From the NCBI GenBank assembly GCA_902629285.1, contig CACOQN010000003.1:49619-113618 (forward strand): a stretch of 64,000 nt of DNA, read 5' to 3'. A program made the position numbers and the translations under genes. Source of the DNA: an uncultured Pelagibacteraceae bacterium. Lineage in GTDB: Bacteria; Pseudomonadota; Alphaproteobacteria; Pelagibacterales; Pelagibacteraceae. The notes below the pieces were generated by a model that was not told where the DNA came from, did no database searches, and was given only the letters and a program-made list of their open reading frames with translations. Positions 20,312 through 30,712 of the stretch are shown here, in pieces. Positions within the stretch are counted from its first letter, which is position 1. Every line of letters begins with the position of its first letter.

Positions 20312-21848
20312 TTTTACTTTTCTTAAATGAAAATATTAAAAAAATATACAACAAAATTATAAATCCAAAAATTTTATTTCCAAATTTTGCAAATGGAGTC
20401 ATCTCTATTTTTCTTGATTCACTTAAATCTATATAACCAGATTTATTCATATCAATTTTTTGCTCAATAACTCCCATGGGATTAATAATTGCTGTAGTCC
20501 CATTATTTGCAGACCTTAAAACATGTTTCCCACTCTCTATAGCTCTAAAAATACTATGCGTAAAATGTTGCGCCGGGCCAATTGATTTACCAAACCAACC
20601 ATCCTCAGAAATATTTACAATATAATCAAAGTCACTGTTTGTGAAAATTTTACCAGAATAAATTATCTCATAACAAATAAGGGGTAATATTTTCACTGAT
20701 AAATTATTATATTTCAGATTGATTATGTTTCTTTCTTCACCTTTTGAATATGATTGATAATTATTAGTAATTGTTTTGAAGCCAAAACTTTTTAAAAATT
20801 TTTCAAAAGGTAAAAATTCCCCAAAAGGAACAAGATTAATTTTTTTATATGAACTTATTATATTTAGATTATGGTCAAAAATAGATAAGGAATTAAAATA
20901 TTTAATATTTTTATTTTCATCTTCTTTGCTATTAATTCCAATTGCTAACAAGTGATTTTCGTTAAACTTATTTTCAAACAACCATTTATATTCTTTTAGT
21001 TGGTCTTGTGAAATACCTGGAATTATACCTTCTGGCCAAATAAAAATTATTTTTTCATTTTTTTCAGTTGAGCTAATTTCAATTAGCTCTTCTATTGCAG
21101 TTAGGGGATCAATATTATTATAAAATCTATCTATGCTAATATTTGAACTTAAAATTCTTATTTTATAATCAAGCTGTTTTACCGCTTGATTATTAAATTT
21201 TTCTAAATTTTGCGAACCAAATACATAAAATGACATTGTTGTAATAAGAAATACAACACAAATACCAATATCTTTTTTATTTTCTCTTAAAATAAAAATT
21301 GAAGGGCTTGTAAATAATGAAATACAGAAAAGATTAAAACTGTAAGTACCTATAATTGATGTAATGTTTAAAATTTCAATTTGGTTAGAGAAACTATAAG
21401 CAATTAAATTCCAAGGGAAACCAGTAAGTATTGATCCTCTCAGAAATTCTACGATCCCAAATATTAACGAAAATAGAAAAAATGAGCTCAAATTTTTATC
21501 TGGTTTTAAAACTACAAATAGATAAGTAACTAAAGCGTAAAACAAAGCCAAGAAACCAGGTATTAAAATTATTGTTAAAGGTATTAAAAACTTTAAATTT
21601 TGATCAAAAGTTAATGATATTGAGATCCAATATAAATTACTTACAAAATAGCCAAACCCAAATAACCAACCATAAAGAAAAAATATTCTTTTATTTTTTT
21701 TAACTTCAAATTTTTTTACTAAAAAAATATATAATAAACTGAAAGTTAAAAAATTTACTATAATATAATTAAAAGGAGGTAGGCTTAAAGATGTAAGCAC
21801 TCCTAATGAAATTAAAAAAATTAATTCAATATAAAATTTTATTTTCAA
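20304..21848 (-). CDS. lnt: Apolipoprotein N-acyltransferase
   Basis: ORF; multi-TM N-term plus nitrilase domain ([33 protein letters not shown]). Confidence 0.93.
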   Translation of the reverse strand: MKIKFYIELIFLISLGVLTSLSLPPFNYIIVNFLTFSLLYIFLVKKFEVKKNKRIFFLYGWLFGFGYFVSNLYWISISLTFDQNLKFLIPLTIILIPGFLALFYALVTYLFVVLKPDKNLSSFFLFSLIFGIVEFLRGSILTGFPWNLIAYSFSNQIEILNITSIIGTYSFNLFCISLFTSPSIFILRENKKDIGICVVFLITTMSFYVFGSQNLEKFNNQAVKQLDYKIRILSSNISIDRFYNNIDPLTAIEELIEISSTEKNEKIIFIWPEGIIPGISQDQLKEYKWLFENKFNENHLLAIGINSKEDENKNIKYFNSLSIFDHNLNIISSYKKINLVPFGEFLPFEKFLKSFGFKTITNNYQSYSKGEERNIINLKYNNLSVKILPLICYEIIYSGKIFTNSDFDYIVNISEDGWFGKSIGPAQHFTHSIFRAIESGKHVLRSANNGTTAIINPMGVIEQKIDMNKSGYIDLSESRKIEMTPFAKFGNKIFGFIILLYIFLIFSFKKSKNE

Positions 21849-21849
21849 G

Positions 21850-22311
21850 TTAATTTATTTTTGATTTTACATGTTTAAATAAAAAATTTTCTTCTTTTAA
21901 CATTTTAGAATAATCTCTATTTTTTTTATGATCAAAACCTAAAAGATGAAGAAATCCATGAATAAATATTTTAATAACTTTTTCTTTAAATAATTTTAAT
22001 TCTTGAGATCTAGGTTTATCTAAATAATTATAGCTAATAATAACGTCTCCTAAATAAGTATTTTTTGAAATCTTTATTTTTTTATCAAAAGGAAAAGATA
22101 AAATATCAGTAGATTTATTTTTTTTTCTAAAAACTTTATTCAATTTTTTAATATTCTTATTATTTGAAAGTAATAGCGTAAAGGTTACATTTTTATTTAA
22201 AAATTTATATTTTTTTGGAAAAGCTTTACATATTTTTTTAAAGAAAATATTTTTATTTTTAAGCCTTTTTGACCAAGCCTTCTCTTCAGAGAAGACGTTA
22301 ACACTAATCAT
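21850..22311 (-). CDS. ybeY: Endoribonuclease YbeY
   Basis: ORF; KSTDILSFPF, FIHGFLHLLGFDH metal-binding motif. Confidence 0.93.
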   Translation of the reverse strand: MISVNVFSEEKAWSKRLKNKNIFFKKICKAFPKKYKFLNKNVTFTLLLSNNKNIKKLNKVFRKKNKSTDILSFPFDKKIKISKNTYLGDVIISYNYLDKPRSQELKLFKEKVIKIFIHGFLHLLGFDHKKNRDYSKMLKEENFLFKHVKSKIN

Positions 22312-23323
22312 TATTTGAATATGCTTTAACTATTTTAGAAACAAGGGGATGTCTAACTACATCTGAATGATCAAAATCAACTATAGATATTTCCTTTAAA
22401 TGACCAAGTAACTCTTTTGATCGGACTAATCCTGACATATTTTTATTAGGTAAATCAATTTGAGATGGATCTCCATTAACAACTATTTTTGAATTTTCAC
22501 CTATACGAGTTAAGAACATTTTAATTTGTGTGTCTGTAGCATTTTGAGCCTCATCTAAAATTGCAAAAGAATTTTTAAGTGTTCTACCTCGCATAAATGC
22601 TAAAGGTGCTATCTCTATATCTCCAATCTCAATCATTCTCTGAATTTTTTCAAAGTCAAATAGATCATATAAGGAGTCGTATAAAGGTCTAAGATAAGGA
22701 TCCACTTTTTCCCTCATATCACCAGGTAGAAATCCTAAACGTTCGCCTGCTTCTACAGCCGGTCTTGAAAGAATAATTCTCTCAATCTTTTTTTCTAAAA
22801 GCATAGTTAAACCTACAGCTACTGCTAAAAAAGTTTTTCCTGTTCCTGCTGGTCCGGCTGAAATTATAATATCACTCTCCCTCAGAGCTCTCACATAACT
22901 TTTTTGTTTTTCAGATCTAGGAATTATAGATTTTTTGGGAGTTTTAATAATATCTGTAACATTATTATTTTTTACTTTTTCATTAATCATAAAATTATCA
23001 ACTGATGAAAGTATATCTTTATTCTCTATACTTCCATTATTAATAAACTGATTTGCTAAAAATTGAATAGCGTTTTTAATTTTTTCATTCTTTTCAGATG
23101 TTGATTTAATTAAAATTGAATTTCCCCTTGAATATAAGCTGCAACCTGTAATTTTTTCTAATTCTTGTAAATTTTTATTAAATTCCCCAACAACTCCCAT
23201 CAATAAATTATTATCATGAAATATAACACTTAAAGAATTGTTGTCTGAATAAACAAATTTTAAAGACTGATCGATATTTTTTTTTATTATCCCGCTCAAT
23301 TTCAAGCAACCTTTTGATCCCAA
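22304..23323 (-). CDS. phoH: PhoH-like ATPase
   Basis: ORF; SAGPAGTGKTFLAVAVG, ILDEAQNAT; start codon uncertain. Confidence 0.93.
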   Translation of the reverse strand: MGSKGCLKLSGIIKKNIDQSLKFVYSDNNSLSVIFHDNNLLMGVVGEFNKNLQELEKITGCSLYSRGNSILIKSTSEKNEKIKNAIQFLANQFINNGSIENKDILSSVDNFMINEKVKNNNVTDIIKTPKKSIIPRSEKQKSYVRALRESDIIISAGPAGTGKTFLAVAVGLTMLLEKKIERIILSRPAVEAGERLGFLPGDMREKVDPYLRPLYDSLYDLFDFEKIQRMIEIGDIEIAPLAFMRGRTLKNSFAILDEAQNATDTQIKMFLTRIGENSKIVVNGDPSQIDLPNKNMSGLVRSKELLGHLKEISIVDFDHSDVVRHPLVSKIVKAYSNND

Positions 23324-24630
23324 TTATTTATAATTTCACCAAATAAAGTATTTCTGTTACTATCTTTAATTCTTACTTGCACTATTTTTCCAATATCGCT
23401 CTTTTTACCATTAAAAATTATAGATGTCATATACTCAGATCTTCCAAAAGCTTTACTTTTATCATCGGTTAGATTTTCAACCAAAACATCAACAATTTTA
23501 TTTTCTAATGATTTGTTCATTTGAATTTGATTTTCAAACAATATATTTTGAATTTTTTCAAGCCTCTCAACAGAAATTTTCTTTTCAATTAATTCTAAAT
23601 TCTCAGCTACTGTTCCAGGTCTTGGACTAAAAATAAAAGAAAAAGAGTTAATAAATTTTACTTTTTCAATCAAGTTAAAGGTGTCTTTAAAATCTTGCTC
23701 TTCTTCACCAGGATAACCTATTATAAAATCACTTGAAAATTCTATCTTTGGATTAATTTCTTTTAATTTATCAAAAGTAATTAAATATTCCTCAATAGTA
23801 TGTTTTCTATTCATTGATTTTAAAATTTTATTCGATCCACTTTGAACAGGTAAATGAACAAGTGGCATTAACTTTTTTGAGGTTTTATAGACTTCAATTA
23901 AATCCTCGGTCATATCCTTTGGATGAGAAGTTGTGTATCTAACTCTTTTTATTTCAGGTAATTTTTCAATGTTTAAAATTAAATCTGACAATCTATATCC
24001 CTCATTATCGTAAGCATTCACATTTTGTCCAAGTAAAATTATTTCTTTTGAACCATTGTCAGCTAAATATTTTGCTTCATCTAAAATTTGTTTAAACGGT
24101 CGAGAATATTCTGGTCCCCTTGTATATGGAACTACACAAAAATGACAAAATTTATCACATCCTTCTTGTATGGTTAAAAAAGATGAAACTTTGCTAGCTT
24201 TATTTTTTATTTTACTTAGATATTCAAATTTAGAAACTGCATCAAACTCCGTCTCCTCGATCTTTTCCTTTTTTCTTGTGAAATTTAAAATTGTATCGTT
24301 TATTTTATGGTAAGCTTGAGGTCCCATAACTAAATCTATGTAGGGTTCCCTTTTAAGCATCTCATCATTTTCTGCTTGGGCAACACAACCAGCGACAATT
24401 ACAAGTGGTTTTTTTTTAGACCTAAATATTTTTTTCACTCTACCAATTTCATGATAAACTTTTTCCTTTGCTTTATCTCTTATATGACATGTATTTAATA
24501 AATAACAATTTGCGTCCTCATAGTTTTCTGTTTTATCAAAACCAATTTTTTTAACTGAGTCAAATATTCTATTTGAGTCGTACTCATTCATTTGACATCC
24601 AAATGTTTTAATAAATATTTTTTGATTCAT
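23302..24630 (-). CDS. miaB: tRNA-2-methylthio-N6-dimethylallyladenosine synthase
   Basis: ORF; IKTFGCQMNEYDS, EGCDKFCHFCVVPYTRG radical SAM motif; start at MNQKIFIKTFG preferred. Confidence 0.95.
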   Translation of the reverse strand: MNQKIFIKTFGCQMNEYDSNRIFDSVKKIGFDKTENYEDANCYLLNTCHIRDKAKEKVYHEIGRVKKIFRSKKKPLVIVAGCVAQAENDEMLKREPYIDLVMGPQAYHKINDTILNFTRKKEKIEETEFDAVSKFEYLSKIKNKASKVSSFLTIQEGCDKFCHFCVVPYTRGPEYSRPFKQILDEAKYLADNGSKEIILLGQNVNAYDNEGYRLSDLILNIEKLPEIKRVRYTTSHPKDMTEDLIEVYKTSKKLMPLVHLPVQSGSNKILKSMNRKHTIEEYLITFDKLKEINPKIEFSSDFIIGYPGEEEQDFKDTFNLIEKVKFINSFSFIFSPRPGTVAENLELIEKKISVERLEKIQNILFENQIQMNKSLENKIVDVLVENLTDDKSKAFGRSEYMTSIIFNGKKSDIGKIVQVRIKDSNRNTLFGEIINNWDQKVA

Positions 24631-24634
24631 ATTA

Positions 24635-25057
24635 TTAGGATTTTTTCTTAATCCCGTATAATTCAAGTTTGTGGTCAACTAAAGTGTATCCATATTTTTC
24701 GGCAATTTTCTGTTGGAGCTGATTAATTTCATCATCAACAAATTCTATAATTTCTCCAGTCTTAATATCTATTAAATGATTATGATCATCATTTAATTCA
24801 TATCTTGCTTTACCAGTTTTAAAATCATGTTTGGTTAATATTCCAGCCTCTTCAAATAGTTTGACTGTTCTATAAACGGTAGCAATACTAATTTTTGGGT
24901 CTATTTTAGAAACTCTATTGTATAGTTCATCAACATCAGGATGGTCAGACTCACCATAAGCTTCTTTTGACTCTAAAATAACACGTGCGATTGTTCTTCT
25001 TTGATCTGTTAACTTCAATCCTTTTTTTTGAAACTTTTGTTCTAATGGATCTGACAT
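24635..25057 (-). CDS. fur: Ferric uptake regulator family protein (Fur/Mur)
   Basis: ORF; LTDQRRTIARVILES, ISIATVYRTVKLFEEAGIL, DDHNHLID; conserved next to miaB. Confidence 0.9.
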   Translation of the reverse strand: MSDPLEQKFQKKGLKLTDQRRTIARVILESKEAYGESDHPDVDELYNRVSKIDPKISIATVYRTVKLFEEAGILTKHDFKTGKARYELNDDHNHLIDIKTGEIIEFVDDEINQLQQKIAEKYGYTLVDHKLELYGIKKKS

Positions 25058-25072
25058 TTTCTAATTTTAACC

Positions 25073-25453
25073 TTAATAAATAGGATTAATCAAATTTTTT
25101 TCAATTTTAAATTTTTCACACAAATTAGGGATATTTTCATGTTTTATATCTTTTTCGCCTTTAAAATCTTGGATACTGTAACAATAATAATCAATATTGC
25201 ATGTTAAATTGAATGCTTTAACTATTGATATCAGATTTCTAAATCCTGCAAAGCTTCCAGGACCTCGGTTTAAATAAATCCTACTAATATTTCTCAAATT
25301 TAATCTATGAAATTTTAAGAAATCGTTAATTATCAGAGTCAATTTTTCATAATTTATTTTAGTATTCTCTTTAGTAATATTATAAATATCATTATTATTG
25401 ATGATCATTAAAAAAATTTTTTCACCAGTTACGTCGATTATTAGTTTACTCAT
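25073..25453 (-). CDS. tsaB: Short TsaB-like protein (126 aa)
   Basis: ORF; N-term LIIDVTGEKIFLMI and GPGSFAGFRNLISIVKAF (TsaB GPGSFTGxR motif); much shorter than typical TsaB. Confidence 0.75.
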   Translation of the reverse strand: MSKLIIDVTGEKIFLMIINNNDIYNITKENTKINYEKLTLIINDFLKFHRLNLRNISRIYLNRGPGSFAGFRNLISIVKAFNLTCNIDYYCYSIQDFKGEKDIKHENIPNLCEKFKIEKNLINPIY

Positions 25454-26462
25454 AATTATTTTATTCTCTAATATTAGTTCTAGATCAGATCAGAATAATA
25501 TCAAACAATATTCAAATGATGAAGGAATTCTGTCGATAATGTATCATCGTTTTAATGAGAACAAATATCCATCGACTAATATCAAAATGGATGTATTTAA
25601 AGAACATATAAATGTGATAAAAAACTCAAATTTTGATTTTCACAACCCTGATAATTTTGAAGAGCAATTCAATGTCCCAAGATCAAAAAAAGAAATTCTT
25701 TTAACAATAGATGATGGCTTTGAATCGTTTTATTATGAAGCATGGCCCTATCTTAAAAAAAGTAAAATTCCATTTATTTTATTTATTTCAACTGAGCCAG
25801 TTGGAAAGAAAGGCTATATGACTTGGGAACAAATAAAAGAAGTTGAAAAAAGTAACTTTGCGTTTATTGGTCATCATTCTCATTCCCACGAATATCTAAT
25901 AGATGTGAGCAATGAGGAATTTATTTTAGACATCAATACAGCCAATGAAATTTTTTTAAAAGAACTTGGATATGTGCCTAATCTATTCTCATATCCATTT
26001 GGAGAATATTCTAAATTTATGAAAAATTATATATCTAAGAATTTCAAATATGCATTTGGGCAACACTCTGGTGTAATTGATTTAAATAAAGATAAGTTTG
26101 AATTGCCAAGATTTCCAATGAATGAAAAATATGGTGATCTAAAAAGATTTAAATCAATTATTAATTATTTTCCTTTAGAGTATAAAAATATTTTTCCTGA
26201 GGAAAAACAGCTATTTGAAAATACAAATCCACCAAAATTTAAAATAGAATTTTTTAAAGAGCAAAAAAATTTAAAATATATCAATTGTTATTCTAATGAG
26301 GGCAAAACTTGGGAAAAATCAGAAACATATTTTTCAGATTTTGCTTTAACAATCAAATTTAGAGAACCGTTTAAGCCAAGAAGAGGAAGAATAAATTGTT
26401 CTCTTAATGACAATGGAAAATGGAGATGGTTAGGAGTACAATTTCCTATAAAAGAAAACTAA
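25401..26462 (+). CDS. Secreted polysaccharide deacetylase family protein
   Basis: ORF; signal peptide; LTIDDGFESFY, GHHSHSHEYL motifs of NodB-type CE4 deacetylases; ATG at 25401. Confidence 0.85.
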   Translation: MIIKKIFSPVTSIISLLIIILFSNISSRSDQNNIKQYSNDEGILSIMYHRFNENKYPSTNIKMDVFKEHINVIKNSNFDFHNPDNFEEQFNVPRSKKEILLTIDDGFESFYYEAWPYLKKSKIPFILFISTEPVGKKGYMTWEQIKEVEKSNFAFIGHHSHSHEYLIDVSNEEFILDINTANEIFLKELGYVPNLFSYPFGEYSKFMKNYISKNFKYAFGQHSGVIDLNKDKFELPRFPMNEKYGDLKRFKSIINYFPLEYKNIFPEEKQLFENTNPPKFKIEFFKEQKNLKYINCYSNEGKTWEKSETYFSDFALTIKFREPFKPRRGRINCSLNDNGKWRWLGVQFPIKEN

Positions 26463-27523
26463 ATTAAACTTTCTAAATCTTTACTCGATGGTAATAATCT
26501 TGCTTCATCAAAATCTTTTAAATTATTCTGTTCGATAATTTTACGTAAAACCACTATATATTGATTTCCAGTTTCAGCATATTTATCTAAATGTTCGGCT
26601 AAAATTATGCTATCTAGATCTTTGTTTTTATTTCTAAGTTTTGTTCTTGCTTTTCTTAAATTCTTATAAGAGGAATGTGTATTAAGATTTCTTAAGTATG
26701 CCCTTACTGATAATTGCAAACTATGAAATTTCATAACTTTATGGTCTTTACCCTCCTCAGCATTTTTTGGTTTTAAACCTTCCCCTGACCAGGTCCATTG
26801 ACCAAATAAGGCATTTCCTTTAATCGCAAATCTTGAAGTACCCCAACCTGTCTCTTTAGCTGCCTGTGCTATTGCTAACGAAACAGGTATTTCATCCATT
26901 CTTATTTTCAATGTAGACAAATCGTTCTGCCTAACACCATATTGTTTATATTTTTTTTGTAACCATTTCCTCTCAATATCAGTATTGCTATTTTTACTTA
27001 GAATAGTGAATAACCTTTTTCTATCTATTCTAATTTTGTTGTTTTCTTTTACGATTAGAGGCAGAATAATTTTTATAAACATATTTTTTCTTTTATTAGT
27101 ATTATTAATATTTTTAATTTCATTGGGCAAAAGACCAATATCAATTGGTTTTACTAGTTTCGTATCTCTAACTTCTTGTAAATTATAATTAACTTCCTTA
27201 AATAAAGAGTCAATTTCAGACGTGGTGTATCTAACCAAGTTTATTTCAGCATTATTTTCTCCTAAAATATCATACAATAAATCTCTCTCATCGCTTTCAA
27301 TTACTGAGTCTTCATCTAAGAGACTATCTTTATTTAGTGTATTATTTAAAATATTTTTTGAGTTATTTGTAAATTCTTTTTTATAAAAATTTTTATCTGT
27401 AAAATTTAAAATTATCGGCACAACATAAAAGAATGAGATTACAATTAAAGAACTTAAGAAAAATCTTGAAACAATATTTAAGCTCTTATGTTTTAAAAAA
27501 CCTTTTTTTTTAAATCTACTCAT
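26459..27523 (-). CDS. Bax-like glucosaminidase domain protein
   Basis: ORF; PVSLAIAQAAKETGWGTSRFAIKGNALFGQWTW ... LSVRAYLRNLNTH. Confidence 0.85.
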   Translation of the reverse strand: MSRFKKKGFLKHKSLNIVSRFFLSSLIVISFFYVVPIILNFTDKNFYKKEFTNNSKNILNNTLNKDSLLDEDSVIESDERDLLYDILGENNAEINLVRYTTSEIDSLFKEVNYNLQEVRDTKLVKPIDIGLLPNEIKNINNTNKRKNMFIKIILPLIVKENNKIRIDRKRLFTILSKNSNTDIERKWLQKKYKQYGVRQNDLSTLKIRMDEIPVSLAIAQAAKETGWGTSRFAIKGNALFGQWTWSGEGLKPKNAEEGKDHKVMKFHSLQLSVRAYLRNLNTHSSYKNLRKARTKLRNKNKDLDSIILAEHLDKYAETGNQYIVVLRKIIEQNNLKDFDEARLLPSSKDLESLI

Positions 27524-27529
27524 AAATTA

Positions 27530-28072
27530 TTATTGTATTGCAACAACTTCTTTTACCTCTGGTATATAATGGCATAATAAATTTTGGACACCTTGTTTTA
27601 AAGTCATTGTTGAACTAGGACATCCAGAGCAACTTCCTTGTAATTGTACTTTTACTACTCCATCCTTGAATTCTTTAAATTTTATATCTCCCCCATCTTT
27701 AGCAACCGCAGGTCGAATTTTTTGTTCTAAAATTTTTACTATTTTTTCCTCAATATCACTTAAATCTGAAACTTCATTTTCTATATTTTCATCTATCACA
27801 AACTCTTTACCATGAGCATAAAAATCATTTATCAGTGAAATTATTATATGTTTTATCTCTTCCCACTTAATATTCTCTCGTTTATTTACTGAAATAAAAT
27901 CCTGCCCTAAAAAAATACCTTCAACACCATTAACTGAAAATATATTTCTAACTAGTTCATTTTTCATATCATCTTTTTTTGTAATTTCATAAGAACCGCT
28001 ATTTGAGACTTTCTTACCAGGAAGGAATTTCAATGAATTTGGATTTGGTGTTACTTCAGTTTGAACGAACAT
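27530..28072 (-). CDS. nfuA: NifU-family Fe-S scaffold (NfuA type)
   Basis: ORF; N-term TPNPNSLKFLPG and C-term GSCSGCPSSTMTLKQGVQNLL. Confidence 0.92.
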   Translation of the reverse strand: MFVQTEVTPNPNSLKFLPGKKVSNSGSYEITKKDDMKNELVRNIFSVNGVEGIFLGQDFISVNKRENIKWEEIKHIIISLINDFYAHGKEFVIDENIENEVSDLSDIEEKIVKILEQKIRPAVAKDGGDIKFKEFKDGVVKVQLQGSCSGCPSSTMTLKQGVQNLLCHYIPEVKEVVAIQ

Positions 28073-28125
28073 TAATTATATATAGTTAATATTTTAAAAA
28101 TTAAAACTTGATAATATATTTTTTT

Positions 28126-29127
28126 TTAAAAACCCACTATTTCTTTAATTCTTTTAATCTTTTTAGATGCAATATTATTAGCTTTTTCAACTCCATCTAG
28201 AAGAATTTTATCTAAAAAATTTTTATCTCCCAAAAGTTTTTTTATCTCATTAGATATAGGTTCAATTTTATTTACAAGTTCATCTCCTAATCTTACTTTA
28301 AATTCTGAAAAGTTTTTACCTGCAAAACTTTTTACTGAATTTTGTAATGTAGAATTTGTCAGGCTTGAATAAATTCCTAAAAGATTCTTTGCTTCTAATC
28401 TTTCATCAAGTTCTTTTATATCTTGCGGCATAGGCAAAGGATCAGTTTTTGCTTTTTTAATTTTATTTATTATTTGATCTTTACTATCTGTTAAATTTAT
28501 TCTGCTTAAATCTGATAATTCTGATTTACTCATTTTTTTTGTACCATCTTTTAAACTCATTATTCTTGAAAACTCTTTTTGTATTAATGGTTCAGGAACT
28601 TTTAGAAAATTTTCTAATTTAAAATCATTATTAAATTTTTGAGCTATATCTCTGCATAATTCTAAATGCTGCTTTTGGTCATCACCTACAGGAACATGAG
28701 TAGCATCATATAAAAGTATATCAGCAGCCATAAGAACTGGATAAGAATACAAGCCGATGCTTGCTTTCTCTTTGTCTTTGCCCGCTTTTTCTTTAAATTG
28801 TGTCATTCTATTAAGCCAACCCATTCTTGCTACACAACTAAGTATCCATGCTCCCTCAGCATGAGCTGCTACTGCAGATTGATTAAAAATGATACTTTTT
28901 ATTGGATTTATTCCACTTGCTAAAAAAGTTGCGACAGTTTCTCTAATATTATTTCTTAATTCTTTAGGATCTTGCTTGACTGTTATTGCATGCAAATCAA
29001 CTACACAAAAAATACATTCATTATCATTATCATTATCTAGGTTTACAAAGTTTTTTATAGCTCCTAAATAATTTCCTAAATGCAGATTGCCAGTAGGCTG
29101 AACACCAGAGAATATTTTTTTACCCAT
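28126..29127 (-). CDS. trpS: Tryptophanyl-tRNA synthetase
   Basis: [25 protein letters not shown]. Confidence 0.96.
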   Translation of the reverse strand: MGKKIFSGVQPTGNLHLGNYLGAIKNFVNLDNDNDNECIFCVVDLHAITVKQDPKELRNNIRETVATFLASGINPIKSIIFNQSAVAAHAEGAWILSCVARMGWLNRMTQFKEKAGKDKEKASIGLYSYPVLMAADILLYDATHVPVGDDQKQHLELCRDIAQKFNNDFKLENFLKVPEPLIQKEFSRIMSLKDGTKKMSKSELSDLSRINLTDSKDQIINKIKKAKTDPLPMPQDIKELDERLEAKNLLGIYSSLTNSTLQNSVKSFAGKNFSEFKVRLGDELVNKIEPISNEIKKLLGDKNFLDKILLDGVEKANNIASKKIKRIKEIVGF

Positions 29128-29131
29128 AAAA

Positions 29132-30661
29132 TTAGTACTTTAATTTAATATCATTCATTTGAAAAGCTTTGATGAAATAACATACAATTATATAGAATAA
29201 TAATCCTAAAATAACAGATAAAACTAAATAAAAAGATTTAATTGTTTCATTAAATGCTAATTCGTTTTGAAAAAAATTTAATAAAAAGTAAAAAAATAAA
29301 CCCATTAGAATTGATGCAAAAATTATTTTAATAAATTTAATAAAAAATATTTGATTGAAATAAAATAGTTGCCGATTTTTTAAAAACAAAAATAACAATA
29401 TTGAATTAAACCAGGATGAAATAGATGTTGCTATTGGAATTATTATAAAACCAATTTCGCTAAAATAGTAAACACTAATAAAAATATTGAGTATTACAGA
29501 TATTAATGAAATATAAAATGGAGTTTTAGTATCATGATTTGCAAAGAAAAAGCTTGAAAAAACTTTTATCAAAGCAAAAGCAGGTAAGCCTAAAGCAAAA
29601 TAATATAAAGCTAAACTTGAGTTATTAACTGAATTTTCATTAAAAGATCCATAACCAAATAAAGCTGAAATAATTTTTTCTGATCCAATTATTAAGGCGA
29701 TAGTTGCTGGAAGACTTAAAAATAAACTTAATTCAAGAGCTTTATTTTGTATAAGTAAAATCTTATTTTTATTTTTAGATTGAACGTGTTTTGAAAGCTG
29801 TGGAAGAATAACAACACTTATTGCAATACCAGCTATAGCTAAGTTAATTTGATAAATTCTATCTGCATAATATAAATAAGACACTGCACTTGATTGAAAT
29901 GACGCGATTATAGTTCCAATTAAAATATTAATTTGAGAAACTCCAGATGAAAAAATACTTGGCAAAAGCTTTTTAAAAAAAAACTTAACTTTATTACTTA
30001 CTTTTAATTTAAAACTAAATTTAAGAGAATAATATTTTGATACATATCTAAATAAAAATATTAATTGCAATAAACCAGCAAGGCAAACTCCAAAAGATAA
30101 ATAATAAACTAACTTATCACCCAATGACTTGGAAAAAAATAAAACTAAAATTAAGATAATATTCAAAATTATTGGGGCTGCAGCTGCAGCTGCAAACTTA
30201 TTATGCGAATTTAAAATTGCTGAAAAAAATGAAGCTAAACAAACAAAAAATAAAAAAGGAAATGTAATCCTGGTTAAATTTATCGCTATCTCCATTTTTT
30301 CTAAATCACCAACAAAACCTGGTGCAATAATTGAAACAAATGCTGGCATAAAAATTTCAACAACTATTGTTAAAAATAATAATCCTAAAAAAAGAAGATT
30401 GAAGATATCGTTGGCATATTTATTTGATTGTTTTTTTCCCTTAGATATTTCTGATGAATAACTTGGGACAAATGCTGCATTAAAAGTTCCCTCAGCAAAC
30501 AATCTTCTGAAAGTATTTGGAATTCTGAATGCTACAAAAAAAGCGTCAGCCAACATCCCTGTTCCTAGAAAAATTGCTATTAAAATATCTCGTAAATACC
30601 CCAGCAATCTACTAATGAAAGTATAAAAACCAAATGTCCCTGTTGACTTAAGTAAGTTCAT
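29132..30661 (-). CDS. murJ: Lipid II flippase MurJ
   Basis: [47 protein letters not shown]; start at MNLLKSTGT preferred. Confidence 0.93.
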   Translation of the reverse strand: MNLLKSTGTFGFYTFISRLLGYLRDILIAIFLGTGMLADAFFVAFRIPNTFRRLFAEGTFNAAFVPSYSSEISKGKKQSNKYANDIFNLLFLGLLFLTIVVEIFMPAFVSIIAPGFVGDLEKMEIAINLTRITFPFLFFVCLASFFSAILNSHNKFAAAAAAPIILNIILILVLFFSKSLGDKLVYYLSFGVCLAGLLQLIFLFRYVSKYYSLKFSFKLKVSNKVKFFFKKLLPSIFSSGVSQINILIGTIIASFQSSAVSYLYYADRIYQINLAIAGIAISVVILPQLSKHVQSKNKNKILLIQNKALELSLFLSLPATIALIIGSEKIISALFGYGSFNENSVNNSSLALYYFALGLPAFALIKVFSSFFFANHDTKTPFYISLISVILNIFISVYYFSEIGFIIIPIATSISSWFNSILLFLFLKNRQLFYFNQIFFIKFIKIIFASILMGLFFYFLLNFFQNELAFNETIKSFYLVLSVILGLLFYIIVCYFIKAFQMNDIKLKY

Positions 30662-30712
30662 AAATAATATTAGTCTTAATTTTACCCCAATTGTACTCTT
30701 ATTGTTATCAAA

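Noticed and set aside
30176-30196. GCAGCT microrepeat in murJ
   Set aside because: In-frame Ala run in a transmembrane segment; no evidence of phase variation.
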